Of a stretch of DNA of 64,000 nucleotides, positions 33,332 through 41,725 are shown in pieces. The translations under genes were made by a program, and so were the position numbers. The DNA lies in NCBI RefSeq assembly GCF_016863635.1, contig NZ_BOPG01000021.1:60785-124784 (forward strand), written 5' to 3'. Under the pieces are notes generated by a model, which did no database searches, had not been told where the DNA came from, and saw only the letters and a program-made list of their open reading frames with translations. Origin of the DNA: Virgisporangium aurantiacum (GTDB lineage: Bacteria; Actinomycetota; Actinomycetes; Mycobacteriales; Micromonosporaceae). Numbering within the stretch: the first letter of the stretch is position 1; each line of letters opens with the position of its first letter.

Positions 33332-34537
33332 GTGAGGCGTACGTCCAGGGACATCCGGGTCGCGAACCGGTTCGAGGTACTGCGGCACATCGTGGCCGCC
33401 CGGGGCGAGTCCCGGTCGGTGTCGCGCCAGCAGATCGCGACCGACACCGGGTTGAGTCTCGCGACGGCGGCGAACCTCGTCGGCGAACTGCTCGACCTCG
33501 GGCTGCTGGTCGAGGTCGGTTACCAGGACTCCAACGGCGGGCGGCCGCGCGCGCTGGTCTCGATCAACCCCGACGGCGGGCGGTTGGTCGGCATCGACGT
33601 GGCCGAGACGTACGTGCACGTCGAGGTGTTCGACCCGGCGTTGACCGTGCTCGCGAGCGTCGAGGAGGAGTTGCATCCGGAGGAGAACCGGCCGGAGCAG
33701 GTGGTGCGGCACATCGTTTCCAGTTTCGAGGCCGCGAACGTCGATCCGGCCCGGGTGCTGGGCGTCGGCATCAGCGTGCCGGGCCAGGTCGACACCGACG
33801 GCGGCGTCTCCGTGTTCGCGCCGAACTGGAACTGGCACGACGTGCCCCTGCGGACGTTGCTGGCCGGCGAGCTGAACCTGCCGCTGTACCTCGACAACCC
33901 GTTGCGCGCATGCCTGGTGGCCGAGCTGTGGTTCGGCGCCGGACGCGGCCGGCAGGACGTGGTGGTGGTGAACCTCGGCACCGGCGTGGGCGCCGGCCTC
34001 GCGTTCGGCGGCGAGCTCTACCGCGGCGCCACCAACAGCGCCGGCGAGTGGGGCCACACGACGCTGGTCGTCGACGGACGGCTCTGCCACTGCGGCAGCC
34101 GCGGCTGCGTCGAGACGTACGTGGGCGCGCCCGGCATCATGCAGAACCTGCGGGACATGGCGCCGACGAGCCCGATGCTGCACCCCGACGACCAGACCGC
34201 GACGATCGCGGCGCTCGCCCGCGGCGTCGCCGGGGGCGACCCGGTGGCGGTGAAGGTGGTCACCGAGACCGCGCGGTACCTCGGTGTCGCGGTCGCCGAC
34301 CTCATCAACCTCGTCAACCCCGAGGTGATCGTGTTGAGCAGCTGGGTGGCCGCCCAGTTGGGCGGGCCGCTGCTCGCCGAGGTGCGCGCGGTGGTCGACC
34401 GCCACGCGTTGCGCCGCCCGCGGGCCGCCACCGACATCACGCTGAGCGCGCTGGCCGGCAACCCGGTGAGCCTGGGCGCGGCGACGTTCGCGCTCAAGCG
34501 CTATCTGAGCGCGCTGCGAACCCCGTTGAGATCGTGA
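33332..34537 (+). CDS. ROK-family transcriptional repressor
   Basis: 401 residues. N-terminal winged helix (VSRQQIATDTGLSLATAANLVGELLDLGLL) fused to a ROK sugar-kinase-like domain with VGIDVAETYVHVEV, VVVVNLGTGVGAGLAFGGELYRG and the zinc site CHCGSRGCVE, as in XylR/NagC. Binds a sugar and releases DNA. It overlaps the convergent GH42 gene by 44 bp and lies close to a sugar ABC importer, so it is the probable local repressor of both. Start directly follows a TAGAGT box. Confidence 0.92.
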   Translation: MRRTSRDIRVANRFEVLRHIVAARGESRSVSRQQIATDTGLSLATAANLVGELLDLGLLVEVGYQDSNGGRPRALVSINPDGGRLVGIDVAETYVHVEVFDPALTVLASVEEELHPEENRPEQVVRHIVSSFEAANVDPARVLGVGISVPGQVDTDGGVSVFAPNWNWHDVPLRTLLAGELNLPLYLDNPLRACLVAELWFGAGRGRQDVVVVNLGTGVGAGLAFGGELYRGATNSAGEWGHTTLVVDGRLCHCGSRGCVETYVGAPGIMQNLRDMAPTSPMLHPDDQTATIAALARGVAGGDPVAVKVVTETARYLGVAVADLINLVNPEVIVLSSWVAAQLGGPLLAEVRAVVDRHALRRPRAATDITLSALAGNPVSLGAATFALKRYLSALRTPLRS

Positions 34538-36467
34538 GGGCGCCGGGGTTCAGGACGGTGCCCAGGACGTCCACCGGAACCTCGCCGTCGTTGGCGACGA
34601 ACGTCCACTCGCGACCGTCGGCGTGGCGGCGCTTCACCGCCTCCACCCACCGGGGCGGGTCGCACAGCACCGGTTCCACGCCGGCCGCGCGCGCGATCCG
34701 TTCCAGCAGAACGCGGAGCGCGGCGTCGTCGAGGTGGGTGGTGAGGTAGTAGGCGGTGCCCCGCCGGGTGAGCGCGGGCGCGCCCGCCAGCGGACCGTCG
34801 GCGTAGGTGACGAGGACGTCGGCCGTCTTCGCGGTGGCGAGTTCGGTCCAGACGCGGCCGCTCGTGCCGTCGCTGAGCGCGACGCGCCGGCCGTCGGGCA
34901 GCGGGAAGAACTCCTCGACGCGCACGCCGAGCAGGTCGCTCCAGACGCCGTACCCGTTCAGCCGGATGTGGTCGTGCTCGTCGACCACGCCGCTGTACGG
35001 TCCGATGAGGACGGTGCCGCCACCGTCCACATAGGACACCAGGTTCGCGGCGTCGGCGTCCGACACCAGGTGCAGCGCCGGCACCAGGATCAGCCTGTAC
35101 CGCGCGAGGTCGCCGCCCGGCGGGGCGAAATCACAGGTGACGGTCGCGGCGCGCAACGCCGCGTGCCACTGCTCCGTGATCCGCACCGGATCGAGGTCGA
35201 CGCTCGGCTGGCTCGGGTGCGCCTGCGCCCAGATGCTCGCCCAGTCCAGCAGGATCGCGGCGTCGACGACCACCTCGCTGCCGGCCACCTCCGACAGGCC
35301 GGCGAGGTCGGCGCCCAGCCCGACCACCTCGCGCCACACCTTCGTCTCGGTTCCGGCGTGCGGCACCATGCCCGAGTGCCACTTCTCGGCGCCGGCCCGC
35401 GAGGCGCGCCACTGGAAGTAGAGCACCGCGTCGGCGCCGCGGGCCACGTGCCCCAGCGAGTCGCGGCGCAACTGGCCGGGCGGCTTGGCGAGGTTGCGCG
35501 GCTGCCAGTTGACGGCGCTGGTCGCGTGCTCCATCAACGCCCACGGCCGGCCGCCGGCGAGCGACCGGGCGAGATCGGCGACGAACGCGAGGCCCGCGTA
35601 AGGGTCTTCGCTCTCCCCCAGGAGGTAGTGGTCCATCGACACCAGGTCGACCTCGCCCGCCCACGACCAGAAGTCGACGCCCCACCGGTCCAGGAGGAAG
35701 TTCGTCGTGATCGGGATGCCCGTGCTGTGGCGGCGGATCGCGTCGCGCTCCGCGCGGAAGCAGGCGAGCAGTTCGTCGGAGGAGAAGCGGTAGAAGTCCA
35801 GCAGTTGGGTGGGGTTCGGGAAGCTCGGGGTGCGCCGGGGCGGGATCACCTGGTCCCACGCGGTGTACCGCTGGGACCAGAACGCGGTTCCCCACGCGGT
35901 GTTGAGCGCATCGAGCGTCGTATATTTCCGGACGAGCCAGGAGCGGAAGGCCGCCGCCGACGTGTCGCACCAGCACCGCGCGACGTGGCAGCCGTACTCG
36001 TTGTTGACGTGCCACATCGCGAGGGCCGGGTGGCCGGCGTAGCGGTTCGCAAGCTCTTCGACGAGCGCGCCGGCCGCGCTCCGGTACGCGGGTGAGCTCG
36101 GGCAGAACGTCTGGCGGCTGCCGTACCAGAGGCGGTTGCCGTCGGCTTCGACCGGCAGCGAGTCGGGATTCGCGTGGCTGAACCACGGCGGCGGCGAGGC
36201 GGTCGCGGTGGCCAGATCGACGGCGACGCCGTGCGCCGCGAGCTGGTCCATCAGGCGGTCGAGCCAGCCGAACTCGTACCGGCCGGGCGCCGTCTCCAGC
36301 ATCGCCCAGGCGAACACCCCGACGGTGACGAGGTTGACGCCGGCCGCCTTCATGAGGCGCACGTCGTCGGCCCAGACCTCCTCGGGCCACTGCTCCGCGC
36401 TGTAGTCGCCGCCGTACGCGAAGCCGGGCACACCGGCGATATCGAAGGCCATGCGGCGATGTTCCAT
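34494..36467 (-). CDS. GH42 beta-galactosidase
   Basis: 657-residue intracellular beta-galactosidase acting on galacto-oligosaccharides. TIM barrel with acid/base Glu157 in WHVNNEYGCH and nucleophile Glu313 in ALMEHATSAVNWQ, trimerisation domain from about 390 and a small C-terminal beta domain. ATG 36467, or 36452 (MAFDIAG), could be the start. Divergent from the ABC sugar importer with 146 bp between, so both are probably controlled together by the ROK repressor. Confidence 0.94.
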   Translation of the reverse strand: MEHRRMAFDIAGVPGFAYGGDYSAEQWPEEVWADDVRLMKAAGVNLVTVGVFAWAMLETAPGRYEFGWLDRLMDQLAAHGVAVDLATATASPPPWFSHANPDSLPVEADGNRLWYGSRQTFCPSSPAYRSAAGALVEELANRYAGHPALAMWHVNNEYGCHVARCWCDTSAAAFRSWLVRKYTTLDALNTAWGTAFWSQRYTAWDQVIPPRRTPSFPNPTQLLDFYRFSSDELLACFRAERDAIRRHSTGIPITTNFLLDRWGVDFWSWAGEVDLVSMDHYLLGESEDPYAGLAFVADLARSLAGGRPWALMEHATSAVNWQPRNLAKPPGQLRRDSLGHVARGADAVLYFQWRASRAGAEKWHSGMVPHAGTETKVWREVVGLGADLAGLSEVAGSEVVVDAAILLDWASIWAQAHPSQPSVDLDPVRITEQWHAALRAATVTCDFAPPGGDLARYRLILVPALHLVSDADAANLVSYVDGGGTVLIGPYSGVVDEHDHIRLNGYGVWSDLLGVRVEEFFPLPDGRRVALSDGTSGRVWTELATAKTADVLVTYADGPLAGAPALTRRGTAYYLTTHLDDAALRVLLERIARAAGVEPVLCDPPRWVEAVKRRHADGREWTFVANDGEVPVDVLGTVLNPGALTISTGFAARSDSA

Positions 36468-36514
36468 ACCGGACGAGTCGCCGTCAACGGGTATACACGA
36501 CTTATTCTTAGGCC

Positions 36515-36543
36515 TTGACGAAGGGGTGGCGGAAACCTACGCT
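36515..36543 (+). promoter_or_regulatory. Promoter of the sugar ABC operon
   Basis: TTGACG (36515-36520), 17-bp spacer, TACGCT (36538-36543). CGTCAA at 36482 is an inverted copy of the -35. The rest of the 36468-36613 gap is AT-richer without a clear ROK site. Confidence 0.6.
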
Positions 36544-36613
36544 CGCCTCACTCCACCACCCCGCAACGTTCAGACCAATCGATGCGCCACCCCCGTCGAA
36601 GGGCGTCCGAGTG

Positions 36614-37891
36614 ATGAACGATATTTCCCGCCGTCGATTCCTGGGAACCTCACTACTGTTCGCCGGCGGAGCCGTCGTCCCCGCCGCGTTGACCGCCTGT
36701 ACCACCGATCCCACCGGCTCCGGTTCCGGCGACGCGAAGGTCACGCTGAACCACTGGTACCACGAGTACGGCGAGCAGGGCACGCGCGACGCCGCGATGA
36801 AGTACGCCGCCGACTACACCAAGGCCAACCCCGACGTGGCCGTGAAGGTCACCTGGGTACCCGGCGACTACAAGACGAAGTGGCAGTCGTCGGTCCTCAC
36901 GCCCGAGGGTCCCGACGTCTACGAGATCAACGAGGTCACGCCCGACATGGTGCAGCAGCAACAGGTCGCGGTGCTCGACGACATCGTCGGGTCGGCGAAG
37001 AGCGAGCTGAACACGTTCGCGCTGAGCCCGCTGACGCACAGCGGCAAGGCGTACGGCGTCCCGATGATCATCGATGTGATGCTGCTGTTCTACCGCAAGA
37101 GCCTGTTGAGCGCGGCCGGCGTCGCGCCGCCGACGTCGCTCACCGAACTGGTCGCCGCGGCGAAGGCGCTCACGAAGGACAAGACCAAGGGCATCTTCGT
37201 CGGCAACGACGGCCTCGCCGGCATGCGCAACCTGTTGCCGTTCTCGGTCGGGCAGACCGTTCTCACCGACCGGAAGGTCACCTACGCGACGCCGGAGATC
37301 GCGAGCGCGTTCACCGAGGCCCGGAAGATGTTCACCGACAAGTCGATGCTGCTCGGCTACACCACCGAGTGGTACGACCCGGGCGCGCTCATCACCGGCG
37401 CCGCCGCGATCGTGTGGGGCGGTCTGTGGGCCCTGCCGCAGATGCAGAAGGAGCTGAAGGACGACTTCGACGTGATCCCCTGGCCGGCGCACGGCGCGGG
37501 CGGCAAGCCGGTGGTGATCCTCGGCGGCTGGTCGCAGGTGGTGAACGGCAAGTCGAAGAACATCGACGCGGCCAAGAAGTACGTGCAGTACCTGTGGTTG
37601 CAGAACAACGACGTCCAGAAGGACTGGGCGCTGTCGTACGGGTTCCACGTGCCGCCGCGCGCGTCGCTCGCGGCCGCGGCCGAGCCGTTGCAGTCGGGCG
37701 TCGCGAAGAAGGTCGTCGACCTGCTCGGCAAGCACGGCACCCGCACCAACGCGTTGTGGGCGCCGGCCGTCTCCAAGCCGTACGACGACGCCGCGTCGGA
37801 CATCATCAAGAAGGACGCCGACGCGATGTCGACGCTGACCGGCGCGCAGCAGCGCTCGCAGACGGCGCTCGACGCGCTCCCCAACGTGTGA
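36614..37891 (+). CDS. ABC sugar transporter substrate-binding lipoprotein (Tat-type)
   Basis: 425 residues, family 1 extracellular solute-binding protein. The signal has twin arginine SRRRFLGTSLLFAGG and a lipobox LTAC (Cys near residue 29), so it is likely a Tat-exported lipoprotein. Mature part is MalE-like (YGVPMIIDVMLLFYRKSLL, ITGAAAIVWGGLWALPQMQ). First gene of an importer operon with two permeases; no ATPase gene is nearby, so a shared MsiK-type ATPase probably serves it. ATG 36614. Confidence 0.93.
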   Translation: MNDISRRRFLGTSLLFAGGAVVPAALTACTTDPTGSGSGDAKVTLNHWYHEYGEQGTRDAAMKYAADYTKANPDVAVKVTWVPGDYKTKWQSSVLTPEGPDVYEINEVTPDMVQQQQVAVLDDIVGSAKSELNTFALSPLTHSGKAYGVPMIIDVMLLFYRKSLLSAAGVAPPTSLTELVAAAKALTKDKTKGIFVGNDGLAGMRNLLPFSVGQTVLTDRKVTYATPEIASAFTEARKMFTDKSMLLGYTTEWYDPGALITGAAAIVWGGLWALPQMQKELKDDFDVIPWPAHGAGGKPVVILGGWSQVVNGKSKNIDAAKKYVQYLWLQNNDVQKDWALSYGFHVPPRASLAAAAEPLQSGVAKKVVDLLGKHGTRTNALWAPAVSKPYDDAASDIIKKDADAMSTLTGAQQRSQTALDALPNV

Positions 37892-38856
37892 TGGCTCTCC
37901 GCACCGCTCCACCGTCCACTGTGGATACCCCGGCACCGGCCCGGCGGCGTAAGGGCCGGGCCGACCGCCAGGCCTGGTGGGCGTTCGTCCTGCTGACCGC
38001 GCCGCTCGTGGTCGGTCTGCTGGTCTTCAAGTACGTCGCGATGGGCTGGGGCCTGCTGCTGAGCTTCAGCCAGGCCCGCGGCACCATCGGGCTGGGAACG
38101 TGGGTCGGGCTCGCCAACTACCGGACGCTGTTCGACGACCCGCAGTTCCGGAAGTCGCTCGTGATGATCGTGGTGTTCACGATCGTCATCGTGCCCCTGA
38201 CGTTCGTCATCGCGCTCGGCCTGGCCGTGCTGGTGAACCGGTTACGACGCGGGAAGGCGTTCTTCCGCACCACGTTCTTCCTCCCGGCGGCGGTGTCCTA
38301 CGTGGTCGCCTCGCTGGTGTGGAAGATGAGCCTCTTCAGCGGCGTGCCGTCGAGCGCGGCGAACTCGCTCGCCGGGCTGTTCGGGCAGGAGCCCACCGCG
38401 TGGATCGCCACCGTCGACCCGCCGCTGTACTGGGTGGTGCTGGTGACCGTGCGGCTCTGGCTCCAGGTGGGCCTCTACATGATCCTGTTCCTGGCCGGCA
38501 TCCAGGACATCCCCGGTGAACTGTACGAGGCGGCCCGCGTCGACGGCGCGAGCGGCGAGTGGAGGCTGTTCAAGCACATCACGTTCCCGTTGCTGCGCAA
38601 CACGTCGGTGGCGGTGACGCTGCTGCTCGTCATCAATGCCTTTCAGGCGTTCGACGAGTTCTACAACCTGCTCAGCACCGGCCTCGCCGGCGGGCCGGGC
38701 CCCGACGGCCGGCCGCCGCTGGTCTACCTCTACGACATGGCGCTCGGGCAGCAGAACTACGGCGTCGGCTCGGCCGGCGCGTTCGTGGTGACGCTGCTGA
38801 TCGTGACGGTGACGCTGCTGCAGAGCCGCGTCGTCGGCTTCGGGAAGGGGGACTGA
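37891..38856 (+). CDS. ABC sugar transporter permease (MalF type)
   Basis: 321 residues, six hydrophobic helices, with the EAA loop EAARVDGASGEWRLFKHITFPLL near 218. ATG 37891 overlaps the stop of the binding-protein gene (TGATG). An N-terminal soluble tail of about 25 residues is basic. A near copy of the iterated palindrome (37914) is in this tail. Partner of the next permease. Confidence 0.93.
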   Translation: MALRTAPPSTVDTPAPARRRKGRADRQAWWAFVLLTAPLVVGLLVFKYVAMGWGLLLSFSQARGTIGLGTWVGLANYRTLFDDPQFRKSLVMIVVFTIVIVPLTFVIALGLAVLVNRLRRGKAFFRTTFFLPAAVSYVVASLVWKMSLFSGVPSSAANSLAGLFGQEPTAWIATVDPPLYWVVLVTVRLWLQVGLYMILFLAGIQDIPGELYEAARVDGASGEWRLFKHITFPLLRNTSVAVTLLLVINAFQAFDEFYNLLSTGLAGGPGPDGRPPLVYLYDMALGQQNYGVGSAGAFVVTLLIVTVTLLQSRVVGFGKGD

Positions 38857-38859
38857 CGA

Positions 38860-39678
38860 ATGACGAAACGGTACGGCTCCTACCTCGCGGCCGTCGTGTT
38901 CGCGATCCCGTTCCTCTTCCCGTTCTACCTGTTGCTGCGCAACGCCTTGATGACCCAGGCCGAGCTCGGCGCGCTGGAATGGTCGTGGTGGCCGTCGGAG
39001 ATGTCGTTCCAGGGCTTCACCGACGCGTTCGAGAACAGCAGCGTGCCGCTGGGGCGCGCGCTGGTGAACTCCACGATCGTGGCGGTGGTGTCGGCACCGG
39101 TGTCGACGCTGCTGGCGTCGATGGCCGGCTACGCGCTCGCCCGCATCCGCATCCCGCTGGCGAAGCCGGTGTTCGTCTTCGTCATCGCGACCATGATGGT
39201 GCCCGGCGCGGCCACGTTCGTGCCGACGTTCGTCGTGGTCGGCTCGATGGGCGGGGTGAACACGTTGTGGGGCCTGATCGTCCCCGGGCTCTTCAACGCG
39301 TTCGCGGTGCTGCTGTTCCGCGCGTTCTACCTCCGCTTCCCGCAGGAGGTCGAGGACGCCGGACGCGTCGACGGCCTCGGCCCCCTCGGCGTGTACCTGC
39401 GGCTGGCCCTCCCGAACTCCGGCGGCCTGCTGGCGGCCCTCGGTGTGCTGGCGTTCATCGAGCACTGGAACTCGTTCCTGTGGCCGCTGGTGATCGGCCA
39501 GGACCCGGCCTACTGGACCGTCCAGGTGGCCATGTCGACCAACCTCACGTCACAGACGATCAACCTGCCCGCCCTGTTCGCGAGCGCCGTGGTGTCGGTG
39601 ATCCCGCTCGCGGTGGTGTTCCTGCTGGCGCAGCGCTACATCGTCCGCGGTGTGATGATGACCGGCATCAAGGGTTGA
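38860..39678 (+). CDS. ABC sugar transporter permease (MalG type)
   Basis: 272 residues, six membrane helices, EAA-type loop VEDAGRVDGLGPLGVYLRLALPNS near 165. Starts 3 bp after the first permease stop. Completes the importer that likely brings in the galactosides cut by GH42. Confidence 0.93.
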   Translation: MTKRYGSYLAAVVFAIPFLFPFYLLLRNALMTQAELGALEWSWWPSEMSFQGFTDAFENSSVPLGRALVNSTIVAVVSAPVSTLLASMAGYALARIRIPLAKPVFVFVIATMMVPGAATFVPTFVVVGSMGGVNTLWGLIVPGLFNAFAVLLFRAFYLRFPQEVEDAGRVDGLGPLGVYLRLALPNSGGLLAALGVLAFIEHWNSFLWPLVIGQDPAYWTVQVAMSTNLTSQTINLPALFASAVVSVIPLAVVFLLAQRYIVRGVMMTGIKG

Positions 39679-39697
39679 CACCTCCCGCACCGGGTAT
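39674..39697 (+). promoter_or_regulatory. SigB/SigF-type promoter of csbD
   Basis: GTTG (39674-39677) - 14 bp - GGGTAT (39692-39697) matches the actinobacterial general-stress sigma consensus (GNNT-N14-16-GGGTAY). It overlaps the permease stop codon. Confidence 0.65.
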
Positions 39698-39706
39698 TCG
39701 GACCGC

Positions 39707-39880
39707 ATGGCTACCGATGACAAGATTGACAATGCTGCTGAAGACCTTTCCGGCAAGGTGAAGGAAGGCGTCGGCCGCGCCACCGACGACGAGCAGCTCG
39801 AAACCGAGGGCAAGACCGATCAGGCCAAGGCCAGCGTCAAGAAGGCCGGCGAGAAGATCAAGGATGTCTTCCGCAACTGA
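39707..39880 (+). CDS. CsbD-family general stress protein
   Basis: 57 residues, MATDDKIDNAAEDLSGKVKE at the start, and DQAKASVKKAGEKIKDVFRN at the end: the lysine- and acid-rich helical repeats of CsbD. In Bacillus the family is under the stress sigma factor; here a SigB-type promoter lies 10 bp upstream and an intrinsic terminator 12 bp downstream, making a one-gene stress unit inserted after the sugar operon. Molecular function unknown. Confidence 0.92.
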   Translation: MATDDKIDNAAEDLSGKVKEGVGRATDDEQLETEGKTDQAKASVKKAGEKIKDVFRN

Positions 39881-39891
39881 GGTCGCGCTTT

Positions 39892-39931
39892 CGGCCGGTT
39901 GCCGCCCCCACGGGCGGCAACCGGCCGTTTT
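39892..39931 (+). terminator. Intrinsic terminator of csbD
   Basis: Perfect 16-bp stem CGGCCGGTTGCCGCCC / GGGCGGCAACCGGCCG (39892-39907, 39912-39927), 4-nt loop, then TTTT. Also close to the end of the convergent NmrA gene. Confidence 0.9.
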
Positions 39932-40764
39932 CATGGGAGGAAAGCCGCGGCGTGGTCGCCCGCCCACTCGCGGAAGGTGCGCGGTCGGCGGCCGGTGATG
40001 TCGGCGACGGTCGCCGTGGTCGCGGGGCGCGCCCGCGTCAACTGCTCCTGGACGCGCAGCGCGACGTCGGCGTAGGTGGCCGGCCAGCCCTCGGCGGTCA
40101 ACCCGGCCCGGGCGTCGTCCTCCGACTGCTTCTGCCAACGCACCGGCCGGCCGGTCACGGCGCCGATGATGTGCGCCTGTTCGGCCATGGTCAGCACCTC
40201 CGGGCCGGTGAGCGCATAGTGCCGGCCGCGGTGTCCGTCCGCGAGAAGGGCCTTCACCGCGACGGCCGCGATGTCCTTCTCGTGGATCCACGCGCCCGCC
40301 GCGTCCGGGAAAGCGCCGCGCACGACGCCGTCCTCCCGGATCGAGGGTGCCCAGTCGAGGGTGTTCGCGGCGAACCCGGCCGGGCGGAGGACCGTCCACG
40401 ACGGCGCCCCGACCTCGACGGCGCGCTCCACCTCCGCGTGGAAACGGGCGATCGGCTCCGCTCCCGGGACGCCGCCGTCGACCGATCCGGACGACAGCAG
40501 AACGATCCGCTTCGCGTGCCGTGCGATCGCCGCCACCACCGCGGGGGCGGCGTCGGCGCCGAAGAACGGCCACATCAGGTACGCCGCGTCGGCGCCCGCG
40601 CAGGCGCTGTCCAGCGATTCCGGATCGGCCAGGTCGCCCGTGACGTGGCCTCCTTTCGGACGCCGTGAGAGCGCCCGGACGTCCGCGCCCGCCGCCCGCA
40701 GGCCGGCCACCACGTGCCGCCCCACCCGACCGGTCGCGCCGGTCACCACCACTGTTGTCGTCAT
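39931..40764 (-). CDS. NmrA-type NAD(P)-binding oxidoreductase
   Basis: 277-residue atypical SDR: TGATGRVGRHVVAGL nucleotide loop at residue 9, ALSRRPKGGHVTGDL, and the LLSSGSVDGG strand; the YxxxK pair is not conserved, as in NmrA/HSCARG or azoreductase-like members that sense or reduce small molecules. ATG 40764. Divergent from the AsnC-type regulator, which may control it. Confidence 0.85.
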   Translation of the reverse strand: MTTTVVVTGATGRVGRHVVAGLRAAGADVRALSRRPKGGHVTGDLADPESLDSACAGADAAYLMWPFFGADAAPAVVAAIARHAKRIVLLSSGSVDGGVPGAEPIARFHAEVERAVEVGAPSWTVLRPAGFAANTLDWAPSIREDGVVRGAFPDAAGAWIHEKDIAAVAVKALLADGHRGRHYALTGPEVLTMAEQAHIIGAVTGRPVRWQKQSEDDARAGLTAEGWPATYADVALRVQEQLTRARPATTATVADITGRRPRTFREWAGDHAAAFLP

Positions 40765-40821
40765 GGGTCCGTAGCGTGGTCGGGCCGGCTCCGGTGAGCT
40801 AGTCGATCGCCCCTTCGCGAC

Positions 40822-40859
40822 GGAATCCGACTGGCTAGGATCATCGGTGATGGAATCCG
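40822..40859. promoter_or_regulatory. GGAATCCG direct repeat at the AsnC start
   Basis: GGAATCCG occurs at 40822-40829 and 40852-40859, 30 bp apart, flanking a TAGGAT box (40836-40841) 5 nt before GTG 40847. Candidate autoregulatory Lrp/AsnC sites. Confidence 0.4.
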
Positions 40860-41725
40860 TCGTGCTCAGCCCTGACGATCATGCTCTCGTGCACGTGCTC
40901 CGACGCGACGGACGCGCGCCGTTCAGCGCCCTGGCCGGGGCGCTGGGTGTCTCGGAGCACACGGTCGCCCGGCGTTACCGGCGGCTGCGGGCCGCCGGGG
41001 CGGTGCGGGTCGTCGGCGTCGTCGACGGCGTGCGGCTCGGGCGCCGGTCGTGGACCGTGCGGATCCGGTGCACGCCCGAGGTGGCCGCGCCGATCGCCGC
41101 CGCGCTGGCCCGGCGCGCCGACACGTTCTGGGTGTACCTGCTGTCCGGCGGCACCGAGATCGCCTGCAACACCCAGCCGGTCGACCCCGACGAGCTGCTC
41201 ATCGACAAGCTGCCGCGCAGCCGCGGCGTGCTCGACGTCAGCGCGCACGAGCTGCTGTCGAACTCCGACTCCGACGCCGGCGTCGACCTCGACGACACCG
41301 ACCGCCGCCTGCTCGACGTCCTCGCCCGCGACGGTCGCGCGCCCTACACGCGCCTCGCGTCCGCTACCGGGTGGTCGCAGTCGACCGTCACCCGGCGGAT
41401 GCGGTACCTGGAGCGGGCGGGCGTGCTGCGGTACGAGGTCGAGGTTCCCGCCGCGGCGCTCGGGCAGCACGCCGAGGCGCGGCTGTGGATGTCGGCCCGG
41501 CCGGCCGCGCTCGCTCCCGCCGTTGCCGCGTTGAACACGCACACCGAGGTGACCTTCGCCGCGGTCACCACCGGGCCGACCAACATCGTCGCCCAGGTCG
41601 CCTGCCCCGGCCCGGCGAGCCTCTACCGCTACCTCACCGAGCGCGTCGCCGCGGTGCCCGGCGTGGACACGCTGCAGACCGCGCCCGTCCTGCGCACGGT
41701 CAAGCGGTTCAGCGTTCCGGCGTGA
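40847..41725 (+). CDS. Lrp/AsnC-family regulator with two HTH domains
   Basis: 292 residues. Two AsnC-type helix-turn-helix units, residues about 8-60 (DHALVHVLRRDGRAPFSALAGALGVSEHTVARRYRRL) and 148-195 (DRRLLDVLARDGRAPYTRLASATGWSQSTVTRRMRYL), each followed by an effector-like domain, the second ending in an RAM-type segment (TEVTFAAVTTGPTNIVAQV). A tandem architecture found in actinobacteria. GTG 40847 has the TAGGAT box 5 nt upstream; ATG 40850 is an alternative. Overlaps the convergent DUF2264 gene by 17 bp. Confidence 0.9.
   Translation: MMESVVLSPDDHALVHVLRRDGRAPFSALAGALGVSEHTVARRYRRLRAAGAVRVVGVVDGVRLGRRSWTVRIRCTPEVAAPIAAALARRADTFWVYLLSGGTEIACNTQPVDPDELLIDKLPRSRGVLDVSAHELLSNSDSDAGVDLDDTDRRLLDVLARDGRAPYTRLASATGWSQSTVTRRMRYLERAGVLRYEVEVPAAALGQHAEARLWMSARPAALAPAVAALNTHTEVTFAAVTTGPTNIVAQVACPGPASLYRYLTERVAAVPGVDTLQTAPVLRTVKRFSVPA

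Noticed and set aside
36451..37890. Upstream extension of the first permease frame through the binding-protein gene
   Set aside because: It is a shadow of the solute-binding protein; the TGATG junction at 37889-37893 gives the real start.
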